A DNA stretch of 64,000 nt from Microbacterium sp. 18062 (GCF_902706225.1 NZ_CACSKB010000017.1:1-64000), one strand, 5' to 3'; positions 1 to 9,197 are shown, counted from the stretch's first letter. Notes: generated from the sequence alone by a model not told the origin. A program made the numbers and translations.

Positions 1-138
1 CCATCCGCCCCATCCGCCCCCGCGAGAAACCACATACGGCCCGAGACATCACGTCATACGCGGTGTCTCGCGGCGGAACTGGTTTATCGCGGGGGTTAGG
101 ACGCGGGCAGCGGGCCCCAGCCCGAGCGGGCCCCAGCC
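1..138. other. Non-coding window edge downstream of phosphoketolase
   Basis: No gene is visible here. The stretch lies past the 3' end of the leftward phosphoketolase gene. It holds a short tandem of 'ccatccgcccc' at 1-20 and two direct copies of the 13-mer gcgggccccagcc at 110-122 and 126-138. These could fold together with the 'ggggcc' that follows, but there is no convincing terminator with a U-tract. Confidence 0.5.
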
Positions 139-2559
139 TCAGCGGGGCCTCGCCGCACTCCACCGCCATCCGGAGATCTCCGGGTCGTCCTCGCCGTGCC
201 GCCTCGTGTACGCGCGGGCGCGGATGCGGCGGTCGGCGAGGGACTGCCGGAACGGACCGTGCGCCTCCGCCGCGCCCGGAACCCGGTCGATCGCGTCGAT
301 CGCCAGCTGGAACCGGTCGATGTCGTTCAGCATCACCATGTCGAACGGCGTTGTCGTGGTGCCGCGCTCCTTGTAGCCGCGGACGTGCAGGTTCGCGTGC
401 CCCGCACGACGGTAGGTCAGCCTGTGGATGAGCCAGGGGTAGCCGTGGTAGGCGAAGACGATCGGGGCGTCCGTTGTGAAGATCGCGTCGAACTCACGGT
501 CGGCGAGCCCGTGCGGATGCTCGCTCTCGGACTGCAGGCGCATGAGGTCCACGACGTTCACCACGCGCACCGCGAGCTCCGGGGCGCCCTCGCGCAGCAG
601 CTCGGCGGCCGCGATCACCTCGACCGTGGGCACGTCGCCCGCGGCGGCGAGCACGATGTCCGGCGCATCGCCGTCGCGTTCGGTGCCCGCCCACGGCAGG
701 ATGCCGAGACCGCGCGTGCAGTGCACGACCGCCTCGTCCATCGACAGCCACTGCGGCGCCTCATGCTTGCCGGCGACGACCACGTTGACGTAGTCGGTGG
801 TGCGCAGGCAGTGGTCATAGGTCGACAGCAGCGTGTTGGCGTCGAACGGCAGATAGACGCGCACGACCTCCGCGCTCTTGTTCACCACGACGTCGATGAA
901 GCCCGGGTCCTGGTGGCTGAACCCGTTGTGATCCTGTCGCCACACGTGACTGGAGAGCAGATAGTCGAGGCTCGGCACGGGACGACGCCACGGGATGCGG
1001 CGCGAGGCCTCCAGCCACTTCGCGTGCTGGTTGAACATGGAGTCGACGATGTGCACGAACGCCTCGTAGGAGGTGAGGACCCCGTGCCGGCCGGTGAGCA
1101 CATATCCTTCGAGCCACCCCTGGCACTGGTGCTCGCTGAGCACCTCCATCACCCGCCCCGCCCGCGCCAGGTGCTCGTCGAGGTCGACGATGCGCGCGTT
1201 CCACTGCTTCTCGCTCGCCTCGTACACCGCCGGGGCGAGGCGGTTCGACGCCGTCTCGTCGGGCCCGAAGATGCGGAAGGTGCGCGGGTTCCGGCGGATG
1301 ACCTCCGCGAAGTATGCCCCGAGCACCGCGGTCGCCGAGGCGTCCTCGGCCCCGGGCTCCGCGACCTCCACCGCGAAGTCGCGGAAGTCGGGCAGATCGA
1401 GGTCCTGGCGCAGGAGTCCCCCGTTGGCGTGCGGCGAGGCCGACAGTCGTCGGTCGCCCGCGGGGGTGAGCGCCGTGATCGCGTCGACGGGTGCGCCGTC
1501 GGCGTCGAAGAGCTCCTCGGGCCGGTACGACCGCAGCCAGTCCTCGAGCGCCCGCAGGTGCTCGTCGGTGTCCCGCGCGTTCGGCAGCGGCACCTGGTGC
1601 GCGCGCCACGTGCCCTCGACCTGCCGGCCGTCGATCGTCGCGGGGCCGGTCCATCCCTTCGGGGAGCGCAGGACGATCATCGGCCAGCGAGGGCGTTCGG
1701 TGGCACCGCCCGCCGCATCCCGCCGGATGCGAGCGATGCGGTCGAGGGCCTCGTCGAGAGTGGCCGCGAACCGCCGGTGCACCTCGTGGTGGTCGTCGTC
1801 GGCCGCGAACGAGACGAGCAGCGGATCGTGCCCGTAGCCGCGCATGAGCTCGAGCAGCTCCTCCTCGGGGATGCGGTCGAGCACGGTCGGGTTCGCGATC
1901 TTCCAGCCGTTCAGGTGCAGGATCGGCAGCACCGTGCCGTCGCCGACGGGGTCGAGGAACTTGTTCCCGTGCCACGCGGTCGCGAGCGGGCCGGTCTCGG
2001 CCTCCCCGTCGCCGATCACGCAGAAGACCGTGAGATCGGGGTTGTCGAAGGCCGCTCCGTAGGCGTGGCTCAGGGAGTACCCGAGCTCACCGCCCTCGTG
2101 CAGCGACCCCGGGGTCTCCGGCGCGGCATGGCTCGGGATGCCGCCCGGGAACGAGAACTGGCGGAAGAGACGCTGCATCCCCTGCTCGTCCTGCGACACC
2201 GCCGGATACAGCTCCGAATACGTGCCGTCGAGCCATCCGCCCGCGACGACGCCCGGGCCGCCGTGGCCGGGACCGGCGACGTAGAGCGCCTCGAGATCCC
2301 GCTCGCGGATGGCGCGATTGGCGTGCGCGTAGACGAGGGTCAGGCCGGGCACGGTGCCGAAGTGGCCGAGGAGCCTCGGCTTCACATGATCGCGGTGCAG
2401 CGGCTCGCGCAGCAGCGGGTTGTCGAGGAGGTAGATCTGCCCGACGCTCAGGTAGTTGGCCGCGCGCCACCACCGGTCGAGGGAGTCGACGGTCGCGTCG
2501 TCGAGGGCCGGGGTCGGGTCGGTGCGGGCAGGTTCGCTCAGGGGCTTCGCCTCGTCCAT
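139..2559 (-). CDS. xfp: Phosphoketolase (xylulose-5-P/fructose-6-P)
   Basis: Thiamine-diphosphate enzyme that cleaves xylulose-5-phosphate (and usually fructose-6-phosphate) with phosphate to acetyl-phosphate and an aldose phosphate, in the cytosol. The 806 residues match the family's usual 790-830. Family signatures visible are the N-terminal [15 protein letters not shown], then [20 protein letters not shown], the ThDP/Mg motif region [19 protein letters not shown], and [19 protein letters not shown] in the second half. The ATG at 2559 is preceded by GGAGG only one base away, so a slightly different start is possible, though the N-terminus aligns with the family as written. It stands alone: the next leftward gene ends 180 bp upstream. 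No acetate kinase is in view. Confidence 0.96.
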   Translation of the reverse strand: MDEAKPLSEPARTDPTPALDDATVDSLDRWWRAANYLSVGQIYLLDNPLLREPLHRDHVKPRLLGHFGTVPGLTLVYAHANRAIRERDLEALYVAGPGHGGPGVVAGGWLDGTYSELYPAVSQDEQGMQRLFRQFSFPGGIPSHAAPETPGSLHEGGELGYSLSHAYGAAFDNPDLTVFCVIGDGEAETGPLATAWHGNKFLDPVGDGTVLPILHLNGWKIANPTVLDRIPEEELLELMRGYGHDPLLVSFAADDDHHEVHRRFAATLDEALDRIARIRRDAAGGATERPRWPMIVLRSPKGWTGPATIDGRQVEGTWRAHQVPLPNARDTDEHLRALEDWLRSYRPEELFDADGAPVDAITALTPAGDRRLSASPHANGGLLRQDLDLPDFRDFAVEVAEPGAEDASATAVLGAYFAEVIRRNPRTFRIFGPDETASNRLAPAVYEASEKQWNARIVDLDEHLARAGRVMEVLSEHQCQGWLEGYVLTGRHGVLTSYEAFVHIVDSMFNQHAKWLEASRRIPWRRPVPSLDYLLSSHVWRQDHNGFSHQDPGFIDVVVNKSAEVVRVYLPFDANTLLSTYDHCLRTTDYVNVVVAGKHEAPQWLSMDEAVVHCTRGLGILPWAGTERDGDAPDIVLAAAGDVPTVEVIAAAELLREGAPELAVRVVNVVDLMRLQSESEHPHGLADREFDAIFTTDAPIVFAYHGYPWLIHRLTYRRAGHANLHVRGYKERGTTTTPFDMVMLNDIDRFQLAIDAIDRVPGAAEAHGPFRQSLADRRIRARAYTRRHGEDDPEISGWRWSAARPR

Positions 2560-2683
2560 GCCTCCACGTTCGCGCGGATGGGCCGCGGATGCACCGCCTT
2601 GCCGTGCGGGGCGCTCTCGGCTAGCGGAGACGGGGCTGTCCCGTAGGGGTGGGGCACTCCGGGCGGGGAGAGGGCGGTCGCTG

Positions 2684-2723
2684 CCCTTCGTCTCGGAGCT
2701 TCGCTCCTCGCTCAGGGACCGAG
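2684..2723 (+). repeat. Dispersed 'cttcgtctcggagcttcgctcc' repeat, copy A
   Basis: A 40-bp intergenic block that recurs almost identically at 35096-35135 and, inverted and partial, at 6247-6277. The core reads cttcgtctcggagcttcgct followed by cctcgctcagggaccgag. It contains the small dyad GGAGC-ttc-GCTCC. It sits between two leftward genes and codes for nothing. Confidence 0.75.
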
Positions 2724-2740
2724 AGGGGGAGACCTTCGGG

Positions 2741-3373
2741 TCAGACGCGCGCGGCGGCGGTGCGACGGAGCTCGTCGGCGCGGGTGCGGGCGTCGCCGAG
2801 CGCGTCGAGGCGGGAACGCACCGCGCCGATGTCGTCGCCCTCGGCGCCGCCGTGCGACGCCGCCAGCCGGAGGTCGGCGCGGGCGATCGCCGCGGCGCCG
2901 CTCAGGCCCGCGGTGAGCGCCTCGGCGGCGACCACGATGTCGGGGACGAGGTAGCGCTCGACGAGGTCGAGCAGCCCCTCGAGATCGGGGAGCAAGGATG
3001 CGGTCACCTCGCCGAGCCCGATCGCCGACCCGGCCGAGGCCACCGCCGCCGCGCGCACGGTCGGCTGCGCGTCGGCGGAGTCGTCGCGGTTCTCCCGCAG
3101 CGCGTCGCCCAGGCGTCCGGACTGCCGGGCGTCGCGCTCGATCTCGGCGAGCGCCGTGAGGCGCCCGCGTTCGGCGCGGGCCACGATGCGTTCCCCCTCG
3201 TCGTCGCCGACGTAGCCCGCGACCATCCCGACCAGGGACGCGGCTGTCGCCGCCATCAGCGCGCAGGCCGCCCCGCCGCCCGGCACACCGGATGCTCCGG
3301 CGAGCCGCTCCAGCCAGTCCCCGACCGCGACGGACTCGATCGTCGCCGCTTCGGTCCGCGCTGACTCGTCCAT
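2741..3373 (-). CDS. Cyclodeaminase/cyclohydrolase family protein
   Basis: A 210-residue protein related to the C-terminal formimino-tetrahydrofolate cyclodeaminase domain (FTCD_C family). Visible family features are the N-terminal [20 protein letters not shown] segment, with its glycine-rich folate-site turn, and long Ala-rich helices typical of this all-alpha fold. Family members convert 5-formimino-THF to methenyl-THF, but many stand-alone actinobacterial copies are uncharacterised. The reading frame stays open upstream to about 3595, but that part is Arg/Pro-rich noise; the ATG at 3373 directly precedes the conserved sequence and gives the right size. No histidine-degradation genes are nearby, so the substrate is unknown. 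Confidence 0.75.
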   Translation of the reverse strand: MDESARTEAATIESVAVGDWLERLAGASGVPGGGAACALMAATAASLVGMVAGYVGDDEGERIVARAERGRLTALAEIERDARQSGRLGDALRENRDDSADAQPTVRAAAVASAGSAIGLGEVTASLLPDLEGLLDLVERYLVPDIVVAAEALTAGLSGAAAIARADLRLAASHGGAEGDDIGAVRSRLDALGDARTRADELRRTAAARV

Positions 3374-3734
3374 CCGACCGACGATCCCACGGCCCGGTCG
3401 CCCACGGCAAGACCCGGTGCCGATCCCGAGGGCCCCACCCGTGCCCGAGCGAGGGACACAGCGACAAGACGAAGCTCGGCGACCGGGAAGCGTCCGGTGG
3501 AACCCCGGTCGTCGGATCAGATAGATGCCCCGCCGCCACGGGGACCCCTGTGGCCAGCTTCTGCCCCAGCGATCCGACGACTGACGGCGCACCACGGTTC
3601 ACTCGACCCCCGCGTCCACGGCCTGCCGCGCTGACGCCGGCGCGGATCGTGTCAAGTCCCCCGAAAAGCCACCCCGACCGACATACGGTCTGGGAATGGC
3701 AATCATGCGAGCCCACTCGGATGGGGAGAGCGAC
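3374..3734. other. Intergenic region with a structured 74-bp element
   Basis: The divergent 5' region between the cyclodeaminase-like gene and the acyl-CoA dehydrogenase-like gene. It has a perfect 11-bp inverted repeat (gtcgtcggatc at 3508-3518, gatccgacgac at 3571-3581) enclosing a second hairpin (gccacggggacccctgtggc, one G.T mismatch). Nothing else stands out. Confidence 0.5.
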
Positions 3735-4790
3735 ATGGCGCTCGCGCCGACGGGCGCGCAGGGCTCCGCCGTCGACGAGCTGCTCGCGGACGCCCGCTCC
3801 ATCGAGGGGTTCGGGCTGCACCCCGAGCGCACTCTGCCCTGGGTCGTCCGCGCCGGCACGGCTGCTCCCCTCCCCGGGACGCGGACGGCGGATCTCTGGC
3901 GGCTGCTGGCGGAGACGGCGCGCATCGACGTCGCCGCGGCCCGGATGCTGGAGCCGCACCTCGACGCCCTCGCGATCCTCGCCGAGGCCCGCCGCGACGG
4001 CGTCCCCCTCGATCTGCGGATGGCGGACGCCGGCGGCAGCTGGGGAGTCTTCGCCGCCGAGGGCGGGGACGACCCGGTGCGCGCCGAGCGGCAGGCCGAC
4101 GGCACCTGGCGCCTCACCGGCACGAAGCCCTGGTGCTCGCTCGCCGCGCAGCTCGATCGCGCGCTCATCACGGCGTGGGTGGACGATGACCGCGGCCTGT
4201 TCGCCGTCGACCTGCGCGGGCCGAGCGTCTCGACGAGACCCGGGCCGTGGGTGCCCCGAGGTCTCGCCCAGGTCGTGAGCGCCCCGATCGATCTCGACCG
4301 GGCACCAGCGCTGCCGGTCGGCGGGCCCGGCTGGTATCTGCGGCGTCCCGGGTTCGCCTGGGGCGGCATGGGCGTCGCCGCGGTCTGGTGGGGCGGCGCG
4401 CAGCCGCTGGCCGACACGCTGTCCGCCCGGGCGCGCATCGCCGGCGCCGACCAGCTCGCAGAGGTCTACGCCGGCGAGGCGGATGCGGCGAGCTGGGCGT
4501 CGTCGATCGCCCTCGCCGCCGCAGCACGAGCCGTCGACGACGGTGTCGACGGCGAGCCCGCCCGGCTCCTCGCCGCACGGGTGCGCGCGGTCGTCGCGGG
4601 GAACGTCCGCGCGGTGCTCGCGCTCGAGGCGCGCGCGCTCGGCCCGGGCCCGGCGTCGGTCGACGAGACGCACGCCCGCCGGGTGGCCGATCTCGAGCTG
4701 TACGTGCGTCAGGACCACGCCGACCGCGACCTCGCGCGGCTCGGTCGGCTGAGCGGTGCCGCGCCCGAGAGCCGGGAGTCGACACGATGA
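3735..4790 (+). CDS. Acyl-CoA dehydrogenase-like protein
   Basis: A 351-residue protein resembling acyl-CoA dehydrogenases: an all-alpha N-terminus, a middle beta region around WRLTGTKPWCSLAAQLDRAL (the usual 'GxKxxxSGA' segment) and a C-terminal helical bundle. It is shorter than classical enzymes (about 380) and I could not locate a clear catalytic glutamate, so a flavin-dependent dehydrogenase role is tentative. Upstream in-frame ATGs exist at 3696 and 3705, but ATG 3735 has the good ribosome site GGGGAGAG at 3723-3730. Its stop overlaps the next start (ATGA, 4787-4790). Coupling with the PIG-L/methyltransferase and glycosyltransferase suggests a shared role in making a lipid or glycoconjugate. 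Confidence 0.75.
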   Translation: MALAPTGAQGSAVDELLADARSIEGFGLHPERTLPWVVRAGTAAPLPGTRTADLWRLLAETARIDVAAARMLEPHLDALAILAEARRDGVPLDLRMADAGGSWGVFAAEGGDDPVRAERQADGTWRLTGTKPWCSLAAQLDRALITAWVDDDRGLFAVDLRGPSVSTRPGPWVPRGLAQVVSAPIDLDRAPALPVGGPGWYLRRPGFAWGGMGVAAVWWGGAQPLADTLSARARIAGADQLAEVYAGEADAASWASSIALAAAARAVDDGVDGEPARLLAARVRAVVAGNVRAVLALEARALGPGPASVDETHARRVADLELYVRQDHADRDLARLGRLSGAAPESRESTR

Positions 4791-6409
4791 GCGTCGCCTT
4801 CGACCATCGCGACGTCGGGACGGAGGAGACGCGCTGGCGGGAGGCGGCTCCGTGGCGGGAGGCTCCGCCGCTCGATCTCACGATCGACCGGCTCATCGTG
4901 CTCGCCGCGCACCCCGACGACGAGGCACTCGGCGCCGGCGGCCTGATCGCCTGGGCAGCCGCATCCGGGATCGACGTCACGATCGTCCTCGTGACCGACG
5001 GCGAGGCGTCCCACCCCGGGCATCCGGACCCGACGGCGCTCGCAGGCATCCGCCGCGCGGAGTTCCTGGCCGCCGTCACCGCGCTCACCCCGCGCGCCGC
5101 GCTCGTCCTCCTCGGCGTCGACGACGGCGGGGTCGAGCAGGCGCGCGCCGCCGTGACCGAGGCCGTCGCCGCGATCGTGCGACGGGGCCGCGCCGAGCGC
5201 ACCCTGGTCGCGACCACCTGGTGGGGCGACGGCCACCGGGATCATCGTGTGCTCGGCGAGATCGCGCTCGCCCTGCGCGGCGGCGGGGTCTCGGTCGTCG
5301 GCTATCCGATCTGGATGTGGCACTGGGCCGACCCCGCCGGAGTGGACACGAGCACCTGGCGCACTCTGCCGCTCGGCGCCGAGGCGAGCGGCGCCAAGCG
5401 GCGCGCGGTGGCGGCGTATCGCAGCCAGCTGGAGGCGGACCCGGGCCGCCCCGAGGACGGCGCGATGCTGCATGCCAACACGCTCGCCCACTTCGCCCGC
5501 GACGTCGAGGTGTTCGTCCTCCCCGACGCGGGACGCCCCGACGCGGCGCCAGCCGACACGGCGCCATCCGATGCGGAGACGAGCGCCGCACCGCGGACGG
5601 CCGCCGACTTCGACGCGTTCCACGCGCGCCATGAGGATCCGTGGGGCCTGGAGTCGCGCTGGTACGAACGGCGAAAGCGCGCGCTCCTGTTGGCCGCGCT
5701 CCCCCGGGAGGTGTTCAGGAGAGCGCTCGAGCTCGGCTGCGCGAGCGGTGCGACGACCCGCGTCCTCGCCGAGCGCGCCGCATCCGTGGTCGCCGTGGAT
5801 GCGTCCGAGGTCGCGCTGCGCCGCGCTCGCGACCGCGGCGTGCCCGGCGGTGCGGTGTTCGAGCGGCACGAGCTCCCCGAGGACTGGCCGCACGGCACCT
5901 TCGACCTGGTCGTGCTGTCGGAGCTCGGGTACTACTGGACCCCCGGGAAGCTCGCGCTCGCGCTCGAGAGGATCGACGGGAGCGCGTCCGCGGACGCCGT
6001 GCTCGTGCTCTGCCATTGGCGTCATCCGATCGAGGGAGCGCCGCAGACCGGCGACGACGTCCATTCCGCCGTCTCGACGCGCAGGGACTGGCGGATGCTG
6101 TCGCGCCACGTCGAGGAGGACTTCCTCCTCGACGTGCTCGTGCGCCCCGATGCCCCCTCCGTCGCCGAGGAGGAAGGCCTGACGGAGCCGTCCCGGAGGG
6201 TCCCCGCCCACGGGTCACCGAACCGGGAGTCCCCCGCCTCGGCCCCAGGGCGAGGAGCGAAGCTCCGAGACGAAGGGACGCGGAACCTCCTCGGCTCGGA
6301 CGCCTCGTCCCGCCCGCTCAGCGACCGGACCCTCTCCGTTCCCGGAACGCCCCGCGAAGATACCGGGGCACGGGCCCGGGGCGTCGTCGGCCAGGGGGTG
6401 CTGACGTGA
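4787..6409 (+). CDS. PIG-L deacetylase / SAM methyltransferase fusion
   Basis: A two-domain protein of 540 residues. Residues about 30-250 are a PIG-L (LmbE-like) zinc N-deacetylase, shown by LAAHPDDEALGAGG and the second metal motif GDGHRDHR. Residues about 270-460 are a class I methyltransferase with the SAM-binding LELGCASGATTRVLAERAA and following VVAVDAS. PIG-L enzymes deacetylate N-acetylglucosaminyl groups in lipids or thiols; the methyltransferase substrate is unknown. The last 70 residues are low-complexity and encode an inverted copy of the dispersed repeat (DNA 6247-6277), so the tail looks acquired from a repeat. The ATG at 4787 overlaps the preceding stop, and the stop overlaps the next GTG. 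Confidence 0.88.
   Translation: MSVAFDHRDVGTEETRWREAAPWREAPPLDLTIDRLIVLAAHPDDEALGAGGLIAWAAASGIDVTIVLVTDGEASHPGHPDPTALAGIRRAEFLAAVTALTPRAALVLLGVDDGGVEQARAAVTEAVAAIVRRGRAERTLVATTWWGDGHRDHRVLGEIALALRGGGVSVVGYPIWMWHWADPAGVDTSTWRTLPLGAEASGAKRRAVAAYRSQLEADPGRPEDGAMLHANTLAHFARDVEVFVLPDAGRPDAAPADTAPSDAETSAAPRTAADFDAFHARHEDPWGLESRWYERRKRALLLAALPREVFRRALELGCASGATTRVLAERAASVVAVDASEVALRRARDRGVPGGAVFERHELPEDWPHGTFDLVVLSELGYYWTPGKLALALERIDGSASADAVLVLCHWRHPIEGAPQTGDDVHSAVSTRRDWRMLSRHVEEDFLLDVLVRPDAPSVAEEEGLTEPSRRVPAHGSPNRESPASAPGRGAKLRDEGTRNLLGSDASSRPLSDRTLSVPGTPREDTGARARGVVGQGVLT
6247..6277 (-). repeat. Dispersed repeat, inverted copy inside a coding sequence
   Basis: The sequence gcgaggagcgaagctccgag plus acgaaggg is the reverse complement of the intergenic repeats at 2684-2723 and 35096-35135. 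Here it is read through as part of the C-terminal tail of the PIG-L/methyltransferase protein. Confidence 0.65.
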
Positions 6410-7107
6410 TCCGCGCGGTCGCGGTCGTCGTGCCGGCCCACGACGAGGAGGAGCTGCTGGAGGCCTGTCTCGCATCGCTCGGGGCCGCGACGTCCCAGCT
6501 CGCCGCGTCGCATCCGGATGTGGCGTGCGCCGTGTGGGTGGTGCTCGACGCGTGCCGCGACGGGAGCGAGCGGGTCGCCGAGACCGCGGGCGTCGGCATC
6601 GTCCGCATCGACGCGCGGAACGTCGGCGCGGCTCGAGCCGCCGGCCTCGCCGTGGCCCGCCGGTGGTTCCCCGACGTCGACGCGGCGACGCTCTGGACCG
6701 CCCACACGGATGCGGACTCCGTCGTGCCGGCGCACTGGCTGACGCACCAGGTGGAGTCGGCGGATGCGGGCGCCGATGTGGTGGTGGGCACGGTGCGTCC
6801 CGACTTCCGCGATCTCGATGCCATCCGCACCGCCGCGTGGTGGGCGCGCTACTCACCCGAGGCGGCGCTCGGAGCCGTGCACGGCGCGAACCTGGGCGTG
6901 CGCGCCTCGACGCTCGACGCCGTGGGCGGGTTCCCGCCCCTGCCCGAGCACGAGGATGTGCGGCTCGTCGAAGCCGCGCGGACCGCCGGCGCGCGCATCG
7001 TCGCGACCGACGGCGCGTGGGTGCGCACGAGCGGCCGCCAGCAGGGCCGCACCCCCGGCGGCTACGCCCGCTACCTGCGCGAGGACCTGGTGCCCGGCTT
7101 CGGCTGA
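6406..7107 (+). CDS. Glycosyltransferase family 2
   Basis: A GT-A fold glycosyltransferase of 233 residues. It begins VIRAVAVVVPAHDEEELLEA, the standard family-2 nucleotide-sugar strand, and has the DXD-type metal site in WTAHTDADS and the acceptor-side segment GANLGVRASTLDAVGGF with EHEDVRL. It should transfer a sugar from a nucleotide donor in the cytosol. The GTG start at 6406 overlaps the upstream stop by four bases (GTGA), so the three genes from 3735 to 7107 are almost certainly one translationally coupled unit. No membrane segments are seen. Confidence 0.88.
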   Translation: MIRAVAVVVPAHDEEELLEACLASLGAATSQLAASHPDVACAVWVVLDACRDGSERVAETAGVGIVRIDARNVGAARAAGLAVARRWFPDVDAATLWTAHTDADSVVPAHWLTHQVESADAGADVVVGTVRPDFRDLDAIRTAAWWARYSPEAALGAVHGANLGVRASTLDAVGGFPPLPEHEDVRLVEAARTAGARIVATDGAWVRTSGRQQGRTPGGYARYLREDLVPGFG

Positions 7108-7179
7108 CGCCCGATGGTCACCGCGGACCGGCCGGGACCGGCCGGCTGCCAACGACGACGACGAGAAAGGGACAAGACG

Positions 7180-7404
7180 ATGAGCGACACGTGGAACGAC
7201 GCGACGCCCGAGGAGACGCCGCCCGCCGAGGGCACCATCCCTCCCCAGGACGTGCCGGACGAGGCCCTGCTGCCGGACTCGCAGGGCGAGGATCCGCTCG
7301 CCGCGGAGATCGGCGAGAACGGCCAGGGCGATGTGCTGCCGGAGGACGAGCCGGGCTCCGGCGGCGACAGCCCGGACGACCTGCGCGTCTCCGACCTCCC
7401 CTGA
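7180..7404 (+). CDS. Small acidic hypothetical protein
   Basis: A 74-residue, strongly acidic, Pro/Glu/Asp-rich protein beginning MSDTWNDATPEETPPAEG, with no Cys, no hydrophobic core and no recognisable domain; it is probably disordered. I recall close relatives in other Microbacteriaceae, some misnamed as transporter ATPases, but no function is known to me. The ATG at 7180 is preceded by AGAAAGGG at a suitable distance, which supports real translation. It is 72 bp beyond the glycosyltransferase and may be cotranscribed with it. Confidence 0.7.
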   Translation: MSDTWNDATPEETPPAEGTIPPQDVPDEALLPDSQGEDPLAAEIGENGQGDVLPEDEPGSGGDSPDDLRVSDLP

Positions 7405-7560
7405 CCTCGTCGAGGACCACGTGCGCACCGGGATGCGCGCCCTGCACGCCGCGTCGCCCTCGAGCGAGCTGGAGATCGTCCCGGGCGCCGGGCACGGCCT
7501 GCCGCTGCAGCACCCGCGTGGTTCGCCGAGCGCCTCCTCGGCCGGCTGCGCGAGGGCTGA
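7403..7560 (+). pseudogene. Remnant of alpha/beta hydrolase C-terminus
   Basis: The frame from 7403 encodes ELEIVPGAGHGLPLQHP, the typical 'G-x-GHxxP' catalytic-histidine segment at the end of alpha/beta hydrolases. It then needs a one-base shift near 7517 to continue as AWFAERLLGRLREG and stop at 7560. Nothing N-terminal remains. It follows directly on the acidic-protein stop. This looks like a decayed, frameshifted end piece rather than a gene. Confidence 0.6.
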
Positions 7561-7566
7561 GTCGCG

Positions 7567-8085
7567 TCACCCGTCCACGCGCGGCGGGCGTTCCCGCCCC
7601 ATGAGCGGGCGCAGCATCCGTGCGAGAGCGGCGATCTCGCCGTCGTCGAGCACCTCGAGCGCGGCGGCCTCGCGGGCGACGAGCTCGGTCATCGCCGCAT
7701 CCACGCTCGCCGTGCCCGCCTCGGTGAGCGTGATGATCACGCTGCGCCCGTCACGCGGGTTGCGCTTGCGGCGGATGAGGCCGCGGTCGACGAGGTTCGC
7801 GAGCCGATTGGTCATCGCCGCGCTGCCGATCATCGTGAGCCCGATCAGCTGCATCGGGCTCAGCTCGTGCGGCGGCTCCGCGCGGCGGAGCGCCGCGAGC
7901 ACGTCGAACTCCCACGAGGCGAGCCCGGCGGTCGCGAAGGCGGCCGCCCGCAGGCGGTCGAGTCGGATGGCGGCACGGCGCAGCCGCGACATGACGTCGA
8001 GCGGCGTGAGGTCGACGTGCGGCAGACGCTGCGCCCAGGCGTCGATGAGCAGGTCCACCTCGTCGTCCGTGTTGTCGGCCGTCAC
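7567..8085 (-). CDS. MarR-family transcriptional regulator
   Basis: A 172-residue winged-helix regulator. The recognition helix region is visible around LIGLTMIGSAAMTNRLANLVDRG, followed by the wing IRRKRNPRDGRSVIITLTEAG, a strong MarR signature. A longer than average N-terminal helix precedes it, and a dimerisation helix closes the protein. It uses a GTG start at 8085. It points away from the divergent oxidoreductase gene at 8267 and may control it across the 181-bp gap. The ligand is unknown; MarR proteins often sense phenolic or oxidising compounds. Confidence 0.9.
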   Translation of the reverse strand: MTADNTDDEVDLLIDAWAQRLPHVDLTPLDVMSRLRRAAIRLDRLRAAAFATAGLASWEFDVLAALRRAEPPHELSPMQLIGLTMIGSAAMTNRLANLVDRGLIRRKRNPRDGRSVIITLTEAGTASVDAAMTELVAREAAALEVLDDGEIAALARMLRPLMGRERPPRVDG

Positions 8086-8266
8086 ACGTCGACCGTACCA
8101 ACGGGACGCCGCGGCGGAAGCACCTTGCGTCGTCGACCTCGGACCAGGTTCTGCGCCTGTTCACGATCCGCGACGACGACGAGATTCGGATGCCGCCGCC
8201 GCACCGTCACGGGCACCATCGCGAGCGCCGTGGCGCGCGAGCCCGCGGGGGAGAGATAATCGGCCC

Positions 8267-8683
8267 ATGACGAGCCCGTACGCCCGGTTCAACGACCCGA
8301 TCATCGCGGAGTTCCGCGCGAACGGCGGCACGGTCTCGCAGTTCGGTCGCAGCCTCGTGCTGCTGCATCACGTCGGGGCCAGGAGCGGCGCCGAGCGGGT
8401 GACGCCGGTGATGGCCATCCCCGACGGCCCCGGCACCTGGCTCATCGCCGCGTCCAAGGCCGGCGCCGACGACAACCCCGGCTGGTTCCACAATCTGCTC
8501 GCGCACCCCGACACGGAGATCGAGACGCCCGACGGCGTCGTGCCGGTGCACGCGGCGGTGCTGCGGGACGACGCACGCGACGCGGCGTGGGCGCGTTTCA
8601 CCGCCGCCAGCCCCGGATTCCAGCAGTACGAGCAGCGCACCACCCGCATCATCCCCGTGGTCGAGCTGACCCGCCGCGACTGA
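8267..8683 (+). CDS. Nitroreductase/deazaflavin-dependent oxidoreductase family protein
   Basis: A 138-residue split-barrel protein of the F420/FMN-dependent 'nitroreductase' family (PF04075-like). Typical pieces are LLHHVGARSGAERVTPVMAI, WLIAASKAGADDNPGWFHNL and the closing RIIPVVELTR. Family members reduce quinones or nitro compounds with F420H2, or have no known substrate. The ATG at 8267 follows GGGGGAGAG. The divergent MarR gene is the likely regulator. A metallophosphoesterase starts 19 bp after the stop. Confidence 0.85.
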   Translation: MTSPYARFNDPIIAEFRANGGTVSQFGRSLVLLHHVGARSGAERVTPVMAIPDGPGTWLIAASKAGADDNPGWFHNLLAHPDTEIETPDGVVPVHAAVLRDDARDAAWARFTAASPGFQQYEQRTTRIIPVVELTRRD

Positions 8684-8702
8684 CTCACAGATCGCCCGAT
8701 CC

Positions 8703-9197
8703 ATGTCCACCCGGCTGCTGCTCGTCTCCGACACCCACATCCCCGGCCGAGCGCGTGCCCTGCCCGACGCGGCGCTCCGGGCGGCGGATGCGGCGGACCT
8801 CATCGTGCACGCCGGCGACTGGGTCGCGGCATCCGTGCTCGACGAGCTCGAACGGCACGGGGAGGTCGTCGGCGTGTGGGGCAACAACGACGGGGCGGAC
8901 CTGCGCGCGCGACTGCCCGGGATCGCGCGCCGCCGGATCGAGGGACTCGAGCTCGCCGTCGTCCATGAGACGGGCGACGCCCGGTCGCGCGAACGGCGCA
9001 TGGATGAGGCCTTTCCGGACGCCGACGTGCTCGTCTTCGGGCACAGCCACATCCCCTGGGACACCACGACCCCGCGCGGCCTGCGTCTGCTCAACCCCGG
9101 CTCGCCGACCGATCGGCGACGCCAGACCCACCACACGTTCCTGACCGCGGTCGTCGACGGCGCGGAGCTCCGCGAGGTCGAGCTCGTCGCCCTCTGA
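8703..9197 (+). CDS. YfcE/MJ0936-type metallophosphoesterase
   Basis: A compact two-metal phosphodiesterase of 164 residues. All calcineurin-like blocks are present in order: VSDTHIPG (D-x-H), VHAGDW (G-D), GVWGNNDG (G-N-N-D/H), VVHETGD in place of the usual GH(G/D), and FGHSHIPW (GHSH). This size and arrangement matches the YfcE/MJ0936 group, which hydrolyses phosphodiesters in vitro. The second 'GHG' histidine is replaced (HET), which may alter activity. It probably shares a transcript with the preceding oxidoreductase gene. Confidence 0.88.
   Translation: MSTRLLLVSDTHIPGRARALPDAALRAADAADLIVHAGDWVAASVLDELERHGEVVGVWGNNDGADLRARLPGIARRRIEGLELAVVHETGDARSRERRMDEAFPDADVLVFGHSHIPWDTTTPRGLRLLNPGSPTDRRRQTHHTFLTAVVDGAELREVELVAL

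Noticed and set aside
196..2646. Long rightward open frame antisense to phosphoketolase
   Set aside because: It is a high-GC shadow: the translation is Arg/Val/Gly-rich without motifs, while the opposite strand encodes a complete conserved enzyme.
3374..3595. N-terminal extension of the cyclodeaminase-like protein
   Set aside because: The frame is open but the sequence is Arg/Gly/Ser noise and overlaps an inverted-repeat element; the family N-terminus begins at 3373.
7403..8683. One long gene joining the hydrolase remnant to the deazaflavin-type oxidoreductase
   Set aside because: The shared frame is accidental: it crosses the whole MarR gene on the other strand, and ATG 8267 has its own ribosome site.
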